A stretch of 64,000 bases of DNA from Persephonella hydrogeniphila (lineage in GTDB: Bacteria > Aquificota > Aquificia > Aquificales > Hydrogenothermaceae), in contig NZ_OBEI01000010.1 of assembly GCF_900215515.1 (NCBI RefSeq), forward strand, positions 1 through 64,000, in the 5' to 3' direction. Under the pieces are notes generated by a model. It was not told the origin of the DNA. It saw only the letters and a list, made by a program, of their open reading frames with translations, and searched no databases. Position 1 is the stretch's first letter. Every line of letters starts with the position of its first letter. Positions 8,837 to 17,933 of this stretch are shown here, piece by piece. A program made the position numbers and the translations under genes.

Positions 8837-10012
8837 GTGCAGATAGAACATGCTTTTTCAAACTATAAAACATTAAGGTTTATTTTCTCTTTTACACTTC
8901 TTCTTGCATTCAGTATATTTACCGGCTTTGAAAGTTTTACCAGTAATTCCCAGATATTAGCAGCTACTATACTGTTTATATACACTGTTATCAGTTTTTT
9001 AACAATTTTTATAGAAAAGGTAACCATTTTTGATATTCTTCTTGATATATCGTTTATCTCAGCTTTTATATTCACAGATTTTGATAGATTAAAGTACTTC
9101 TCCATAATCTACTTGTTCCCCCTTTTCTTTTCTGGTTTTAATTTTAAACCACAGCATGCGTACATTATTACGCTGGTTACTTTTTCAGAGTATCTTCTGT
9201 TGTTTTTGTTTTATAGAGAGTACCATCAGACAGGATTTTTAAACTTAGTTTTAAACGGTGTAGCTTTTATTTTTATAACAACAGCAGGTGTAAAACTAAA
9301 ACAGCAGATAGAAAAACAGCAAAGATACATAAAAAAACTTGAGGAAGAAAAAAGAATCTCAGAAGTATACAAAAGATTGTACAGGATAAGTGCAGAGCTG
9401 GCTCACGAGATAAGAAATCCCCTTGCATCCATAAAAGCTGCTTCTGACCTTTTATCTGAAGGAAATCCAAACCCGAAACTTCTAAAGATGATAAAGGAAG
9501 AGTCGGCAAGACTGAACAAACTACTTTCAGATTTTTTATTACTGTCAAGACCTAAAGAGAGCGAAAAGAGATGGGTTGATGTTCGGGATATTTTGATAAG
9601 AATTAAGGAGCTTTACAGTAAAGAAGATAAAGAAATTATTCTAAATATAAATGATAAGCCGAAAATATTTATAAGTGAGAAAAGTTTTGAATCTGCCGTC
9701 TCAAATGTTGTTAAAAATGCTGTAGAATGGAGCAAAACAAAAGTTGTTATTAATGTGTACGTAGTTAACGATAAACTTTTTATAGAAGTAGAGGATGATG
9801 GTACAGGAATAACAGAGGAAAACAAAGATAAAATTTTTGAGCCTTTCTTTACAACAAGCTCTTCAGGTACAGGATTGGGACTGGCTATAGCTAAAAGGGT
9901 TGTAATGGAAAACGGTGGTAATATATTTGTGGAAGACAGCTCCCTTGGAGGAGCTAAATTTGTGCTTACTTTTCCGGTAGGGGAAAAATATGAAGGCTTT
10001 GATAGTAGATGA
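8837..10012 (+). CDS. Membrane sensor histidine kinase (NtrB/ZraS-type)
   Basis: A 391-aa two-component sensor. Residues 1-150 contain about five or six transmembrane helices with almost no periplasmic loop, so the input is probably membrane-borne or intramembrane. A short coiled coil (about 152-185) leads to the dimerisation/phosphoacceptor box AELAHEIRNPLASIKAA (His190), then the ATPase domain with N box NVVKNAVEW, DDGTGI and the G2 box GTGLGLAI. The start is GTG at 8837; the nearby ATG at 8835 is out of frame. It overlaps the downstream regulator by 23 bp. The signal is unknown. Confidence 0.93.
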   Translation: MQIEHAFSNYKTLRFIFSFTLLLAFSIFTGFESFTSNSQILAATILFIYTVISFLTIFIEKVTIFDILLDISFISAFIFTDFDRLKYFSIIYLFPLFFSGFNFKPQHAYIITLVTFSEYLLLFLFYREYHQTGFLNLVLNGVAFIFITTAGVKLKQQIEKQQRYIKKLEEEKRISEVYKRLYRISAELAHEIRNPLASIKAASDLLSEGNPNPKLLKMIKEESARLNKLLSDFLLLSRPKESEKRWVDVRDILIRIKELYSKEDKEIILNINDKPKIFISEKSFESAVSNVVKNAVEWSKTKVVINVYVVNDKLFIEVEDDGTGITEENKDKIFEPFFTTSSSGTGLGLAIAKRVVMENGGNIFVEDSSLGGAKFVLTFPVGEKYEGFDSR

Positions 10013-11360
10013 TGAGTTAAATATACAGGAGATATTAGGTATCCTTCTTGAAGACTTTGGTTTTGAGGTGGATAAAGCCTCTAATAAAAAAGAAGCAGAT
10101 AAACTTATTGAACAGAACTATTATGATCTTGCTCTATTAGATCTCAGACTTCCTGATGGCTCTGGTATAGAGATATTAAAAAAACTCAAAGAAAAAAATC
10201 CGAAAACAGAAGTCGTTATTATAACCGCTTTTGCTTCTTCTGAAACAGCCGTTGAGGCAATAAAATTAGGGGCGTATGACTATATTTCTAAGCCATTTGA
10301 AGTCAATGAGTTAAGACTGTTAATAAGAAATGTCAAAAACAAATTAGAATTGGAAAGAAAATTAGCAGAAAAGAAAGATCAAAAATTTGAAGGTCTTATA
10401 GGAAGATCACCTGCTATTCAGGTTGTTAAGGAGACAATAGAGAAAGTTGCTTCCTACGATATCAACGTTTTGATTGTGGGAGAAAGTGGAACAGGAAAAG
10501 ATATCGTTGCAAGGACAATACACAAGCTTAGCAACAGGTCAGACAAGCCGTTTGTAGCTATAAACTGTGCATCTTTGCCTGCAGAACTTCTGGAATCAGA
10601 GCTGTTTGGCTATAAAAAAGGAGCTTTTACAGGAGCAACTACCGATAAAAAAGGTCTTATTGAAGAAGCTAATGGAGGAACTCTTTTCCTTGACGAGATT
10701 GGAGAGATGCCTATGCCCCTTCAGGCAAAACTGCTTAGATTTTTAGAAACAAAAAAAATAAGACCACTTGGAAGTGTAAAAGAGATTGATGTAGATGTAA
10801 GGATTATATCTGCTACAAATAAAAACCTTGAAGAAGAAATAGAAAAAGGAAATTTCAGAGAAGATCTTTATTACAGGCTTTCAACTATTACTATAAGAAT
10901 GCCCTCTTTAAAAGAAAGGAAAGAAGATATTCCTTTACTTGTGGAAAGTATACTTAAAGAGCTTAAGGAGAAATATAACAAAGAGTTTGATGAGGTATCA
11001 CCAGAATTTTTGAACTATCTTATGCAGTATGATTATAAAGGAAATATAAGGGAACTGAAAAATATACTTGAGAAAGCTGTTATTCTATCGGAAGGAAGAG
11101 AACTTTCTTTACCTAAATACGAGACAAACTCTATAAACTCAATCTATATAGATAATCCAGATGAGAATTTTACAGTAAAAACATTTCCAGAAGAAGGTAT
11201 TGATCTTAAAAAAGTACTATCAAATATAGAAAAATCTCTTTTAGAGAAAGCCATGGAAAAATCTAATGGAAACAAAACAAAAGCTTCACAGATACTTGGC
11301 TTAACTTTTAGGGAATTCAGATACAGATACGATAAATACAAGCAAAAAACAAATTCGTAA
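9990..11360 (+). CDS. NtrC-family sigma-54-dependent response regulator
   Basis: This 456-aa regulator has three domains. The receiver (1-120) has phosphoacceptor Asp51 in LLDLRLPDGSG and Lys101 in ISKPF. The AAA+ domain has Walker A GESGTGK (164-170), the sigma-54 contact motif GAFTGA (211-216) and Walker B GGTLFLDEIGEM. A C-terminal Fis-type helix-turn-helix (about 415-456) contains NKTKASQILGLTFREFRYR. It is the cognate partner of the overlapping kinase. It should activate sigma-54 promoters; targets cannot be named from this window. Confidence 0.95.
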   Translation: MKALIVDDELNIQEILGILLEDFGFEVDKASNKKEADKLIEQNYYDLALLDLRLPDGSGIEILKKLKEKNPKTEVVIITAFASSETAVEAIKLGAYDYISKPFEVNELRLLIRNVKNKLELERKLAEKKDQKFEGLIGRSPAIQVVKETIEKVASYDINVLIVGESGTGKDIVARTIHKLSNRSDKPFVAINCASLPAELLESELFGYKKGAFTGATTDKKGLIEEANGGTLFLDEIGEMPMPLQAKLLRFLETKKIRPLGSVKEIDVDVRIISATNKNLEEEIEKGNFREDLYYRLSTITIRMPSLKERKEDIPLLVESILKELKEKYNKEFDEVSPEFLNYLMQYDYKGNIRELKNILEKAVILSEGRELSLPKYETNSINSIYIDNPDENFTVKTFPEEGIDLKKVLSNIEKSLLEKAMEKSNGNKTKASQILGLTFREFRYRYDKYKQKTNS

Positions 11361-11415
11361 CATTCTATAATCTGTATTATAATTTAAGTTTGTTAAAAAT
11401 TTGTGGAGGTAATCT

Positions 11416-13146
11416 ATGCCTGAAGAGATTATAGAGAGCAGAAAAAAAATTGTAGAAATAATGAAAGAAAAAGGAGAGAATCCTTATCCGCATAAGTTTG
11501 AGGTAAGTTCATCTTTAGATAAAATTAGACAAAAGTATGAAAAACCTGTCTCTGATAAAGAGTTCAGTATAAAAGGTAAGATAAAAAGAGTATCAAAAAA
11601 AGAAGATAAGTATGTGATAAGACTTGCAGATCTGAATCAGCCTGTTGAGATTCAGGTGATTATATCCCAGTCTGCAGGAAAATTTGCTCCGAATCAGTTG
11701 ATTTCTTTCAAAGGGAAACTTCAAAGAATAGAAGGAAAGCTGACACTTGTTGCTGAATCTGTTGTGGAAGATGGAGAAGATGTTTACACAGTTAAGAAAG
11801 AGTTTGACCTCGATCCAGGCAGAGAGTTTGTTTCTGTAGCAGGAAGGCTTGTAGCCCTGAGAGATCAAGGAAAAGCAGCATTCGGCCATATTCAGGATGC
11901 TGATGGCAAACTTCAGATTTACCTCAGAAAGGATACACTTGGAGAGGACAACTACAGGAAAGCAATGGATATATTGGATGTAGGGGATATAATCGGTGTA
12001 AAGGGTGAGCTTTTTAGAACCATGACCGGAGAGCTGACAGTTGAAGTCAAGGAATTCCAGCTTCTTTCAAAATCCCTCCGAGCCTTACCAGAAAAATGGC
12101 ACGGCCTTAAAGATGTAGAGCTTAGATACAGACATAGATACATAGATCTTATAGCAAACCCAAAAGCAAGGGAGATTTTTAAGATAAGGTCTAAAGCTAT
12201 AAAAAGTTTAAGGGAATTTTTAGAATCAAAAGGTTTTATGGAAGTAGAAACTCCGATACTCCAGACTGTAGCTTCAGGTGCAATGGCAAAACCTTTTATA
12301 ACCCACCATAACGCACTTGATATGGATATGTACCTGAGAATTGCACCTGAGCTTTACCTTAAGATGCTTGTTGTTGGCGGATTTAACAGGGTGTATGAGA
12401 TTGGTAGAAATTTCAGGAACGAAGGGATTGATACAACACATAACCCTGAGTTTACAATGGTAGAGTTTTATGCAGCTTACATGGATTATAACGATCTTAT
12501 GGAGCTTACAGAAGAGTTGTTCAGAAAAATACTTCTTGATACAGTTGGAAGCTTGAAAATAACATGGGAAGGGCAGGAACTTGATTTCTCCAAACCTTTC
12601 AGAAGACTTCCATTTTTTGATGCATTAAAGGAAAAAACAGGAAAAGATAAAGATTTCTTCCTTGATGAACAAAAAGCGAGGAGTTTTGCAAAAGAGGTAG
12701 GAATCCCAAAAGCTGAAGAACTGACACATCTAAAGCTTCTTGATAAACTTTTTGAGCATTTTATAGAAGAGGATCTGGTACAGCCAACATTTGTTATAGA
12801 TTTCCCGAAAATCCTTTCTCCTCTGGCAAAAACCCATAGAAACGATCCTGATCTTGTAGAAAGGTTTGAACTAATTGTAAACAGACAAGAACTGGCAAAT
12901 GCCTATACAGAGCTAAATGACCCTGAAGATCAGAGGGAAAGATTTTTACAGCAGTTAAAAGAAAAAGCAGCAGGAGATGAGGAAGCGATGGATATAGATG
13001 AAAACTTCCTGATGGCTCTTGAATACGGGCTTCCTCCAACAGGAGGAGAGGGAATAGGCATAGATAGACTTGTTATGATGCTTACAGATAGCTCTTCAAT
13101 AAGGGAAGTAATTTTATTCCCTACATTGAGACCGGAACAGGATTAA
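11416..13146 (+). CDS. lysS: Lysyl-tRNA synthetase (class II)
   Basis: LysRS charges tRNA-Lys. The 576-aa protein has an N-terminal OB-fold anticodon-binding domain and a class II catalytic core: motif 1 around [15 protein letters not shown], motif 2 [20 protein letters not shown], and motif 3 [19 protein letters not shown]. It is somewhat longer than the typical ~500 aa because of inserts such as [20 protein letters not shown] ribosome-binding site precedes the ATG, and TATAAT-like sequences occur upstream at 11366-11383. Confidence 0.96.
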   Translation: MPEEIIESRKKIVEIMKEKGENPYPHKFEVSSSLDKIRQKYEKPVSDKEFSIKGKIKRVSKKEDKYVIRLADLNQPVEIQVIISQSAGKFAPNQLISFKGKLQRIEGKLTLVAESVVEDGEDVYTVKKEFDLDPGREFVSVAGRLVALRDQGKAAFGHIQDADGKLQIYLRKDTLGEDNYRKAMDILDVGDIIGVKGELFRTMTGELTVEVKEFQLLSKSLRALPEKWHGLKDVELRYRHRYIDLIANPKAREIFKIRSKAIKSLREFLESKGFMEVETPILQTVASGAMAKPFITHHNALDMDMYLRIAPELYLKMLVVGGFNRVYEIGRNFRNEGIDTTHNPEFTMVEFYAAYMDYNDLMELTEELFRKILLDTVGSLKITWEGQELDFSKPFRRLPFFDALKEKTGKDKDFFLDEQKARSFAKEVGIPKAEELTHLKLLDKLFEHFIEEDLVQPTFVIDFPKILSPLAKTHRNDPDLVERFELIVNRQELANAYTELNDPEDQRERFLQQLKEKAAGDEEAMDIDENFLMALEYGLPPTGGEGIGIDRLVMMLTDSSSIREVILFPTLRPEQD

Positions 13147-13174
13147 TTAACTTTATGGATAAGGGGTAAAAGGT

Positions 13175-14122
13175 TTGAAAAATAGATTTAGAGGAACACT
13201 TGTTGGGGCGGCTGTTGGTGATTCGATGGGAATGTGTGTTGAGGAGATACCTTTTGATGAAGTTATACTTCATTATGGAGATAAGATAACCGATATATGT
13301 GAGCCCCACCCTGCATCTCCAGCCTACTTTTTAAAAGCAGGGGAGAACTCCAGTGAGTTTGAGATTGTAAAAATAGTTGCAGAATCTATAGCAGAGAGAA
13401 AAAGGCTTGATATCAGAGATATAATTGAGAGATATATTGAGTGGTACGAGGCAGAAGAACTTCACAGTTATGTAGATCCTTCCTTTCTTGTTGCCATAGA
13501 AGCTCTAAAAGAAGGTAAAGATATAGGTAGAGGAGGGAGTTCTGCTGAAGGAATACTTCCTGCCATACCTATAGGTATGTATCATTACACAAATCCTATC
13601 CTTGCAGTAGAGGGAACTAAGGCTGTCGTTATGCTTACGCACAGAAATGAGACTGCCCTTGATGCAGCTTCTATTCTTGCTGTATCCATAGGGGAACTTC
13701 TACAGGGAAGATTTTATCTACAGGATGAGTACGGTTATTTTATCGAACTTTTAAAAACATTTGTCAAAAAAGATGAGACTAAGTTTTATCTTGATAGAGT
13801 AAAAGCATTACTTGATAAAGATGCTTCTTATGAAGAGGCTATAGATGAGATAGGAAATGGTTCTTATGCCCTTGAAGCTGTGTCTCAGGCACTTTTCATA
13901 TTTTTGAAAACTCCTGAGAACACAGAAAATGTTATTATTCATGCTGTAAACTCCTACGGGAATTACGGAGGAGATACAGATTCTATAGGTCTTATGGCTG
14001 GTGCTTTTGCAGGTGCTTACAACGGAGAAGAAAGTATTCCTGCAATATGGAAAACAAAACTTGTAAAATATAAAGATATAGTAAAACTATCAGATAAGCT
14101 GTACAAAGTAGCACAACATTAA
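13175..14122 (+). CDS. ADP-ribosylglycohydrolase (DraG) family protein
   Basis: The 315-aa protein starts [16 protein letters not shown], the first DraG-family signature, and carries [22 protein letters not shown], the second di-metal signature. Family members remove ADP-ribose from proteins or hydrolyse related compounds. The usual TDDT metal-ligand segment between them is replaced by ENSSEFEI, so metal binding may be altered or lost. The start is TTG after an AAGGGG ribosome-binding site; it lies 28 bp behind lysS and 11 bp before hfq, probably one operon. No nitrogenase genes are nearby to suggest a true DraG role. Confidence 0.82.
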   Translation: MKNRFRGTLVGAAVGDSMGMCVEEIPFDEVILHYGDKITDICEPHPASPAYFLKAGENSSEFEIVKIVAESIAERKRLDIRDIIERYIEWYEAEELHSYVDPSFLVAIEALKEGKDIGRGGSSAEGILPAIPIGMYHYTNPILAVEGTKAVVMLTHRNETALDAASILAVSIGELLQGRFYLQDEYGYFIELLKTFVKKDETKFYLDRVKALLDKDASYEEAIDEIGNGSYALEAVSQALFIFLKTPENTENVIIHAVNSYGNYGGDTDSIGLMAGAFAGAYNGEESIPAIWKTKLVKYKDIVKLSDKLYKVAQH

Positions 14123-14133
14123 GAGGTGAGGAT

Positions 14134-14373
14134 ATGGGTAAGAAAAAAGGAAGGCTCCAGGAACAATTCCTGAATGCGATCAGAAAAGAAAAAGTCAGAG
14201 TTAATATCTATCTTGTAAACGGGGTAAAGTTAGAGGGAAAAATCAGGTATTTTGACCCGTTTACCATACTCTTAAAGGAAGGACCCAGGGAGGTTCTGGT
14301 TTATAAACACGCGATTACAACAGTTATACCTAAAAAAGAGATAGAGTTCGAGTACGAGCAACCTGAAGATTAA
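14134..14373 (+). CDS. hfq: RNA chaperone Hfq
   Basis: Hfq is a hexameric Sm-like protein that pairs small RNAs with mRNAs. The 79-aa sequence has Sm1 ([29 protein letters not shown], quoted in part) and Sm2 with the [10 protein letters not shown] signature (YKHA is diagnostic). An AAGAGGTGAGG ribosome-binding site precedes the ATG. Confidence 0.97.
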   Translation: MGKKKGRLQEQFLNAIRKEKVRVNIYLVNGVKLEGKIRYFDPFTILLKEGPREVLVYKHAITTVIPKKEIEFEYEQPED

Positions 14374-14380
14374 TTTAATG

Positions 14381-14435
14381 ATGATAATCATGTTGACAGG
14401 GGGATTTTACATTTATATAATTATTAGTAATAATT
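14381..14435 (+). promoter_or_regulatory. Strong sigma-70 promoter of the peroxidase gene with two Fur/PerR-like palindromes
   Basis: TTGACA (14393-14398) and TATAAT (14416-14421), spaced exactly 17 bp, form a near-consensus promoter. Two AT-rich palindromes flank it: ATGAT-A-ATCAT (14381-14391), ending one base before the -35, and AATTATTAGTAATAATT (14419-14435), overlapping the -10 and start site. Both resemble Fur-superfamily 7-1-7 boxes. Placement over the promoter suggests repression by a Fur/PerR-type regulator, consistent with a peroxide-defence gene. The regulator is not in the window. Confidence 0.6.
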
Positions 14436-14455
14436 ACTATTAAAGGAGGAAAGAG

Positions 14456-15493
14456 ATGAAAAAGATAAAGGTAGCTTTGCTATCTGTAGCGGTGGCGGCA
14501 ACTTCAGCTGTTGCATCTGATGCTGATTTACTTAACAAGGCAAAGAATTACTTTAAACCACTTCCAAAAGAAATTCCTGCTCCCAAGGATAATCCTACAA
14601 CTCCTGAAAAAGTTGAGCTCGGTAAAAAGCTTTACTACGACCCAAGACTTTCCCTCAGCGGTGTAATCAGTTGTAACACATGTCATAATCTCGCAACTTT
14701 TGGTGTTGATGGTGTGGAGACAGCACTGGGACATGAGTTTAAAACAGGTGGAAGAAACTCTCCAACAGTTCTTAATGCCGGTTTCCATATTGCCCAGTTC
14801 TGGGATGGAAGAGCAAAAACATTAGAAGATCAGGCAAAGGGTCCAATACTTGCCCACGTTGAAATGGCAATGCCAAATCCTGAATTTGTTGTTTTAAAAC
14901 TCCAGACAATTCCGGGATATGTGGAAGAGTTTAAGAAGGTTTTTGGAGGAGATAACCCTCTTACATACGACAATATTGCCAAGGCTATAGCAGCTTTTGA
15001 AAGAACGCTTGTAACTCCTTCAAGGTTTGATAAATTCCTCAATGGAGATACTAATGCTCTTACAAAGAAAGAGAAAGAAGGTCTAAAACTCTTTATAGAT
15101 AAAGGATGTGCAAGCTGCCACAACGGAGTAGCAGTTGGAGGTCAGATGTTTGCTAAATTCGGAATAGTAAAACCTTATCCAACTCCTGATTTTGGAAGAT
15201 ACAAAGTTACTAAGAAAGAAGAAGACAGATATGTATTTAAAGTACCTTCGCTCAGAAATATAGAGATGACATATCCTTATTTCCACGATGGTTCTGTTTG
15301 GGATCTTAAAGAAGCTGTAAGAATAATGGGAGAAACCCAGCTTGGAATAAAACTTACACATGATGAGATAGACAAAATAGTTGCATTCCTAAAATCCCTT
15401 ACAGGAGAAATACCTGAATCAGCAAGAACAATGCCAGTGCTTCCGGCTTCTTCTAAAGATACTCCAAAACCAAGATTGAAAATACATGACTAA
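14456..15493 (+). CDS. ccpA: Di-haem cytochrome c peroxidase (periplasmic, CCP/MauG family)
   Basis: Bacterial CCP reduces H2O2 to water in the periplasm using electrons from a c-type cytochrome. A Sec signal peptide (about residues 1-20, ending AVASDA) precedes two CXXCH haem sites, CNTCH (Cys73/76, His77) and CASCH (Cys218/221, His222). The regions ALGHEFKTGGRNSPTVLNAG and RNIEMTYPYFHDGSVWDL match the CCP family. At 345 aa it is the usual length. The gene has its own promoter and a strong terminator, so it is monocistronic. Confidence 0.94.
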   Translation: MKKIKVALLSVAVAATSAVASDADLLNKAKNYFKPLPKEIPAPKDNPTTPEKVELGKKLYYDPRLSLSGVISCNTCHNLATFGVDGVETALGHEFKTGGRNSPTVLNAGFHIAQFWDGRAKTLEDQAKGPILAHVEMAMPNPEFVVLKLQTIPGYVEEFKKVFGGDNPLTYDNIAKAIAAFERTLVTPSRFDKFLNGDTNALTKKEKEGLKLFIDKGCASCHNGVAVGGQMFAKFGIVKPYPTPDFGRYKVTKKEEDRYVFKVPSLRNIEMTYPYFHDGSVWDLKEAVRIMGETQLGIKLTHDEIDKIVAFLKSLTGEIPESARTMPVLPASSKDTPKPRLKIHD

Positions 15494-15498
15494 TCTGT

Positions 15499-15518
15499 AA
15501 AGCCCCTTCGGGGGCTTT
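15499..15518 (+). terminator. Rho-independent terminator after the peroxidase gene
   Basis: Perfect stem AAAGCCCC/GGGGCTTT around a TTCG tetraloop, followed by TTATAAAA. The tsaE start codon follows only 6 bp later, so tsaE translation begins within or just beyond the terminator region. Confidence 0.88.
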
Positions 15519-15524
15519 TATAAA

Positions 15525-15965
15525 ATGAAAACAGTAAAAAAAATAAATTCTCTTCAGGAGCTTAAAAAGTTTGTAGAAAAATTATCCCGCTGTTTAAAAG
15601 GAGATGAGATAATTCTCCTTAAGGGAAATTTGGCCGCAGGAAAAACTACATTTACAAAATTTCTTGTGTCATCTATAGATCCTGAAGCAGAAGATCAGGT
15701 AAACTCTCCGACTTTTTCGGTGATGAATGAGTATGAAACATCAAAATTTCCTGTTTACCATATAGATCTTTACAGAGTTAAGGAGTTTGATTTTTCTGAT
15801 ATTTTAGGTCATGGCCTGGTAATTATAGAATGGGCTGAAGATAATATGATAGACATAGACAGTTTGCCTGTTATCTTTATTGATTTTGAGATAACAGGAG
15901 AAAATGAGAGGATTCTGAGAATAACTTTAAGAAATGGAGATTATTTAAAGAGATGCTTAAAATAA
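15525..15965 (+). CDS. tsaE: tRNA threonylcarbamoyladenosine biosynthesis protein TsaE
   Basis: TsaE (YjeE family) is the ATPase of the TsaBDE complex that makes t6A37 on tRNA. The 146-aa protein has the P-loop GNLAAGKTTF, the switch region SPTFSVMNEYE, and YHIDLYRV...GHGLVIIEWAED, all typical. It has no clear ribosome-binding site because the preceding terminator hairpin occupies that position. Its promoter is therefore uncertain; low read-through could feed it. Confidence 0.93.
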   Translation: MKTVKKINSLQELKKFVEKLSRCLKGDEIILLKGNLAAGKTTFTKFLVSSIDPEAEDQVNSPTFSVMNEYETSKFPVYHIDLYRVKEFDFSDILGHGLVIIEWAEDNMIDIDSLPVIFIDFEITGENERILRITLRNGDYLKRCLK

Positions 15966-15979
15966 GGGGCAAAAGCCCC
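15966..15979. terminator. Hairpin between convergent tsaE and khpA
   Basis: GGGGC/GCCCC stem with an AAAA loop directly after the tsaE stop. On the minus strand it is followed by TTATTTTAA, so it is likely bidirectional, ending both tsaE and the ffh-rpsP-khpA operon. Confidence 0.65.
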
Positions 15980-15986
15980 ATCTATA

Positions 15987-16226
15987 TTATTCAAGAATTT
16001 CAAGCACTGCTCTTTTATTTTGTTTTCTCGCTACAGCAGCTAACAGTGTTCTTATAGCTCTTGCTGTTCTTCCCTGTCTACCTATTACCTTTCCTAAATC
16101 TTCAGGAGCAACCTTAAGTTCGATAACTGTTGTTTTTTCTCCTTCTATCTCTCTAACCTCTACCTTGTCTGGATGGTCAACCAGAGATTTTGCTACAAAT
16201 TCTACCAGCTCCTGTAATTTGCTCAT
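15987..16226 (-). CDS. khpA: KH-domain RNA-binding protein KhpA
   Basis: A 79-aa single KH-domain protein (YlqC/KhpA family). The KH signature is [16 protein letters not shown], with the GxxG loop (GRQG). It is last in the ffh-rpsP-khpA operon, the standard neighbourhood of the family. The usual rimM-trmD-rplS continuation is absent here because the operon ends in the convergent hairpin. Confidence 0.93.
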   Translation of the reverse strand: MSKLQELVEFVAKSLVDHPDKVEVREIEGEKTTVIELKVAPEDLGKVIGRQGRTARAIRTLLAAVARKQNKRAVLEILE

Positions 16227-16261
16227 CTGACTTCCCTCCGTTTTTGATTTTCAGAATCTCC

Positions 16262-16516
16262 TTATTCTGCTTTGGCAGTTTGTTCTTCTAAGCCAAACTG
16301 TTTCAGTATTTTTAATGCTCTCTCTGTCGGCTGTGCACCTTTTGCAAGCCATTCTTTTGCTTTTTCAACATTTATATTTCCTGTTTTAAGTATAGGGTCG
16401 TACGTTCCTATATAGTCAATATACTTTGACTCTCTCGGTGCTCTGCTGTCCATTACAACCATTCTGTACACCGGATGTTTTTTTCTTCCTGCTCTGGAAA
16501 GTCTTATCCTTACCAA
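16262..16516 (-). CDS. rpsP: 30S ribosomal protein S16
   Basis: S16 is a small-subunit assembly protein. The 84-aa sequence begins MVRIRLSRAGRKKHPVYRMVV and contains YIDYIGTYDP, both diagnostic. It lies between ffh and khpA with a GGAGG ribosome-binding site. Confidence 0.97.
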   Translation of the reverse strand: MVRIRLSRAGRKKHPVYRMVVMDSRAPRESKYIDYIGTYDPILKTGNINVEKAKEWLAKGAQPTERALKILKQFGLEEQTAKAE

Positions 16517-16536
16517 GTTTTCGCTACCTCCTGTTT

Positions 16537-17865
16537 TTAAAATGGTAAATTAGGCATATTGAACGGAAGTTTCATTTTACCAGATTTTTTTAATTTTTTC
16601 ATCATTTTTTTCATCTCTTTGTACTGTTTTAAAAGTCTATTAACGTCCATGATAGTTGTTCCACTTCCCCTTGCTATTCTTCTTTTTCTACTTCCGTTTA
16701 TTATATGAGGGTTTGCCCTTTCTTCCGGTGTCATTGAGTTTATAATCGCCTCAATTTTTATAAACTGTTTTTCATCAACTTTTAAATCTTTTATTTTTGA
16801 CCCAATTCCCGGAATCATTTTCAGCACATTTTCCAGAGGACCTAAGTTTCTTATCATCTGGAGCTGTTCTTTCAGGTCATCAAGTGTAAACTCTGCATTC
16901 ATAACCCTTTTTGCCATCTGCTCTGCTTTTTCTTCATCTATGGCAGCCTGCATTTTTTCCATTAACGTCTGAATATCACCGAGACCTAATATCCTTTGGG
17001 CTATTCTGTCAGGGTGGAATGGTTCAAAATCTTCTATTTTCTCTCCTACCCCTATAAACTTTATGGGAACGCCAAGAACTTTTCTTACAGAAAGGGCTAT
17101 ACCTCCTTTTGCATCACCATCTAATTTTGTAAGAATAACACCTGTCAGACCAAGTCTGTTGTGGAACTCTTCTGCTGTGTTTATTGCATCCTGTCCCTGC
17201 ATGGCATCGGCTACATAAAGTATCTCTGCAGGGTTTACCTTTTCTTTTATCTGGACAAGTTCATCCATTAATTCCTGATCTATATGAAGACGGCCTGCTG
17301 TATCTAATATAATGTGGGATAGTCCTGCATCTTTTGCTTTCTGTATAACTTTTTCTGTAAGTTTCACAGCATCTTTTTCATTTTCCTCAAAGAAGCAGGG
17401 AACACCTATACTTTCAGCCAGTGTACATAACTGTTTTCCAGCAGCAGGTCTTCTGACATCTGTAGATACAACTCCAACTGCATATCCTTTGGATTTAAGC
17501 CATCTAGCAAGTTTTCCAGCAGTTGTTGTTTTACCTGTTCCCTGAAGACCGACTAACATTATCACAGTTGGAGGTTTTTCTGATCTGTTTAGTGGAGCTT
17601 CTTCTCCAAGAATATTTAGAAGTTCATCGTATATCAGTTTTATAACAGTTTCACCGGCATTTAGCCCTTTTATTACTTCCTGTCCGACAAGCTTCTCTTT
17701 AACGTCTGATAAAAACTGTTTAACTACATCAATATTAACGTCTGCTTCAAGAAGAGCCCTTCTTATATCCTTGAGGGCTTCGTCGATGGTTTTTTCGTCA
17801 AGCCTTTTTGCTTTTTTCAGTTTTTCTACAATATTGCTAAATTTTTCTGTTAGCAGTTCAAACAA
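16537..17865 (-). CDS. ffh: Signal recognition particle protein Ffh
   Basis: Ffh is the SRP54 GTPase that targets membrane proteins with 4.5S RNA. The 442-aa protein has an N domain, a G domain with GLQGTGKTTTAGKLA, DTAGR and TKLDGDAKGG, and a methionine-rich M domain containing SGTTIMDVNRLLKQY. The tail is basic and methionine-rich (MKKMMKKLKKSGKM), as usual. It is first in an operon with rpsP and khpA. The SRP RNA gene was not seen in the window. Confidence 0.97.
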   Translation of the reverse strand: MFELLTEKFSNIVEKLKKAKRLDEKTIDEALKDIRRALLEADVNIDVVKQFLSDVKEKLVGQEVIKGLNAGETVIKLIYDELLNILGEEAPLNRSEKPPTVIMLVGLQGTGKTTTAGKLARWLKSKGYAVGVVSTDVRRPAAGKQLCTLAESIGVPCFFEENEKDAVKLTEKVIQKAKDAGLSHIILDTAGRLHIDQELMDELVQIKEKVNPAEILYVADAMQGQDAINTAEEFHNRLGLTGVILTKLDGDAKGGIALSVRKVLGVPIKFIGVGEKIEDFEPFHPDRIAQRILGLGDIQTLMEKMQAAIDEEKAEQMAKRVMNAEFTLDDLKEQLQMIRNLGPLENVLKMIPGIGSKIKDLKVDEKQFIKIEAIINSMTPEERANPHIINGSRKRRIARGSGTTIMDVNRLLKQYKEMKKMMKKLKKSGKMKLPFNMPNLPF

Positions 17866-17933
17866 CTTCTACACCTCTTTTTTGTTTAATTTGGTTTAAA
17901 ATAAATATTATCATAAATATTTCAGGAGCTGGC

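Noticed and set aside
13175-14122. DraG for nitrogenase control
   Set aside because: There are no nif genes or draT in the window, and the metal site is altered.
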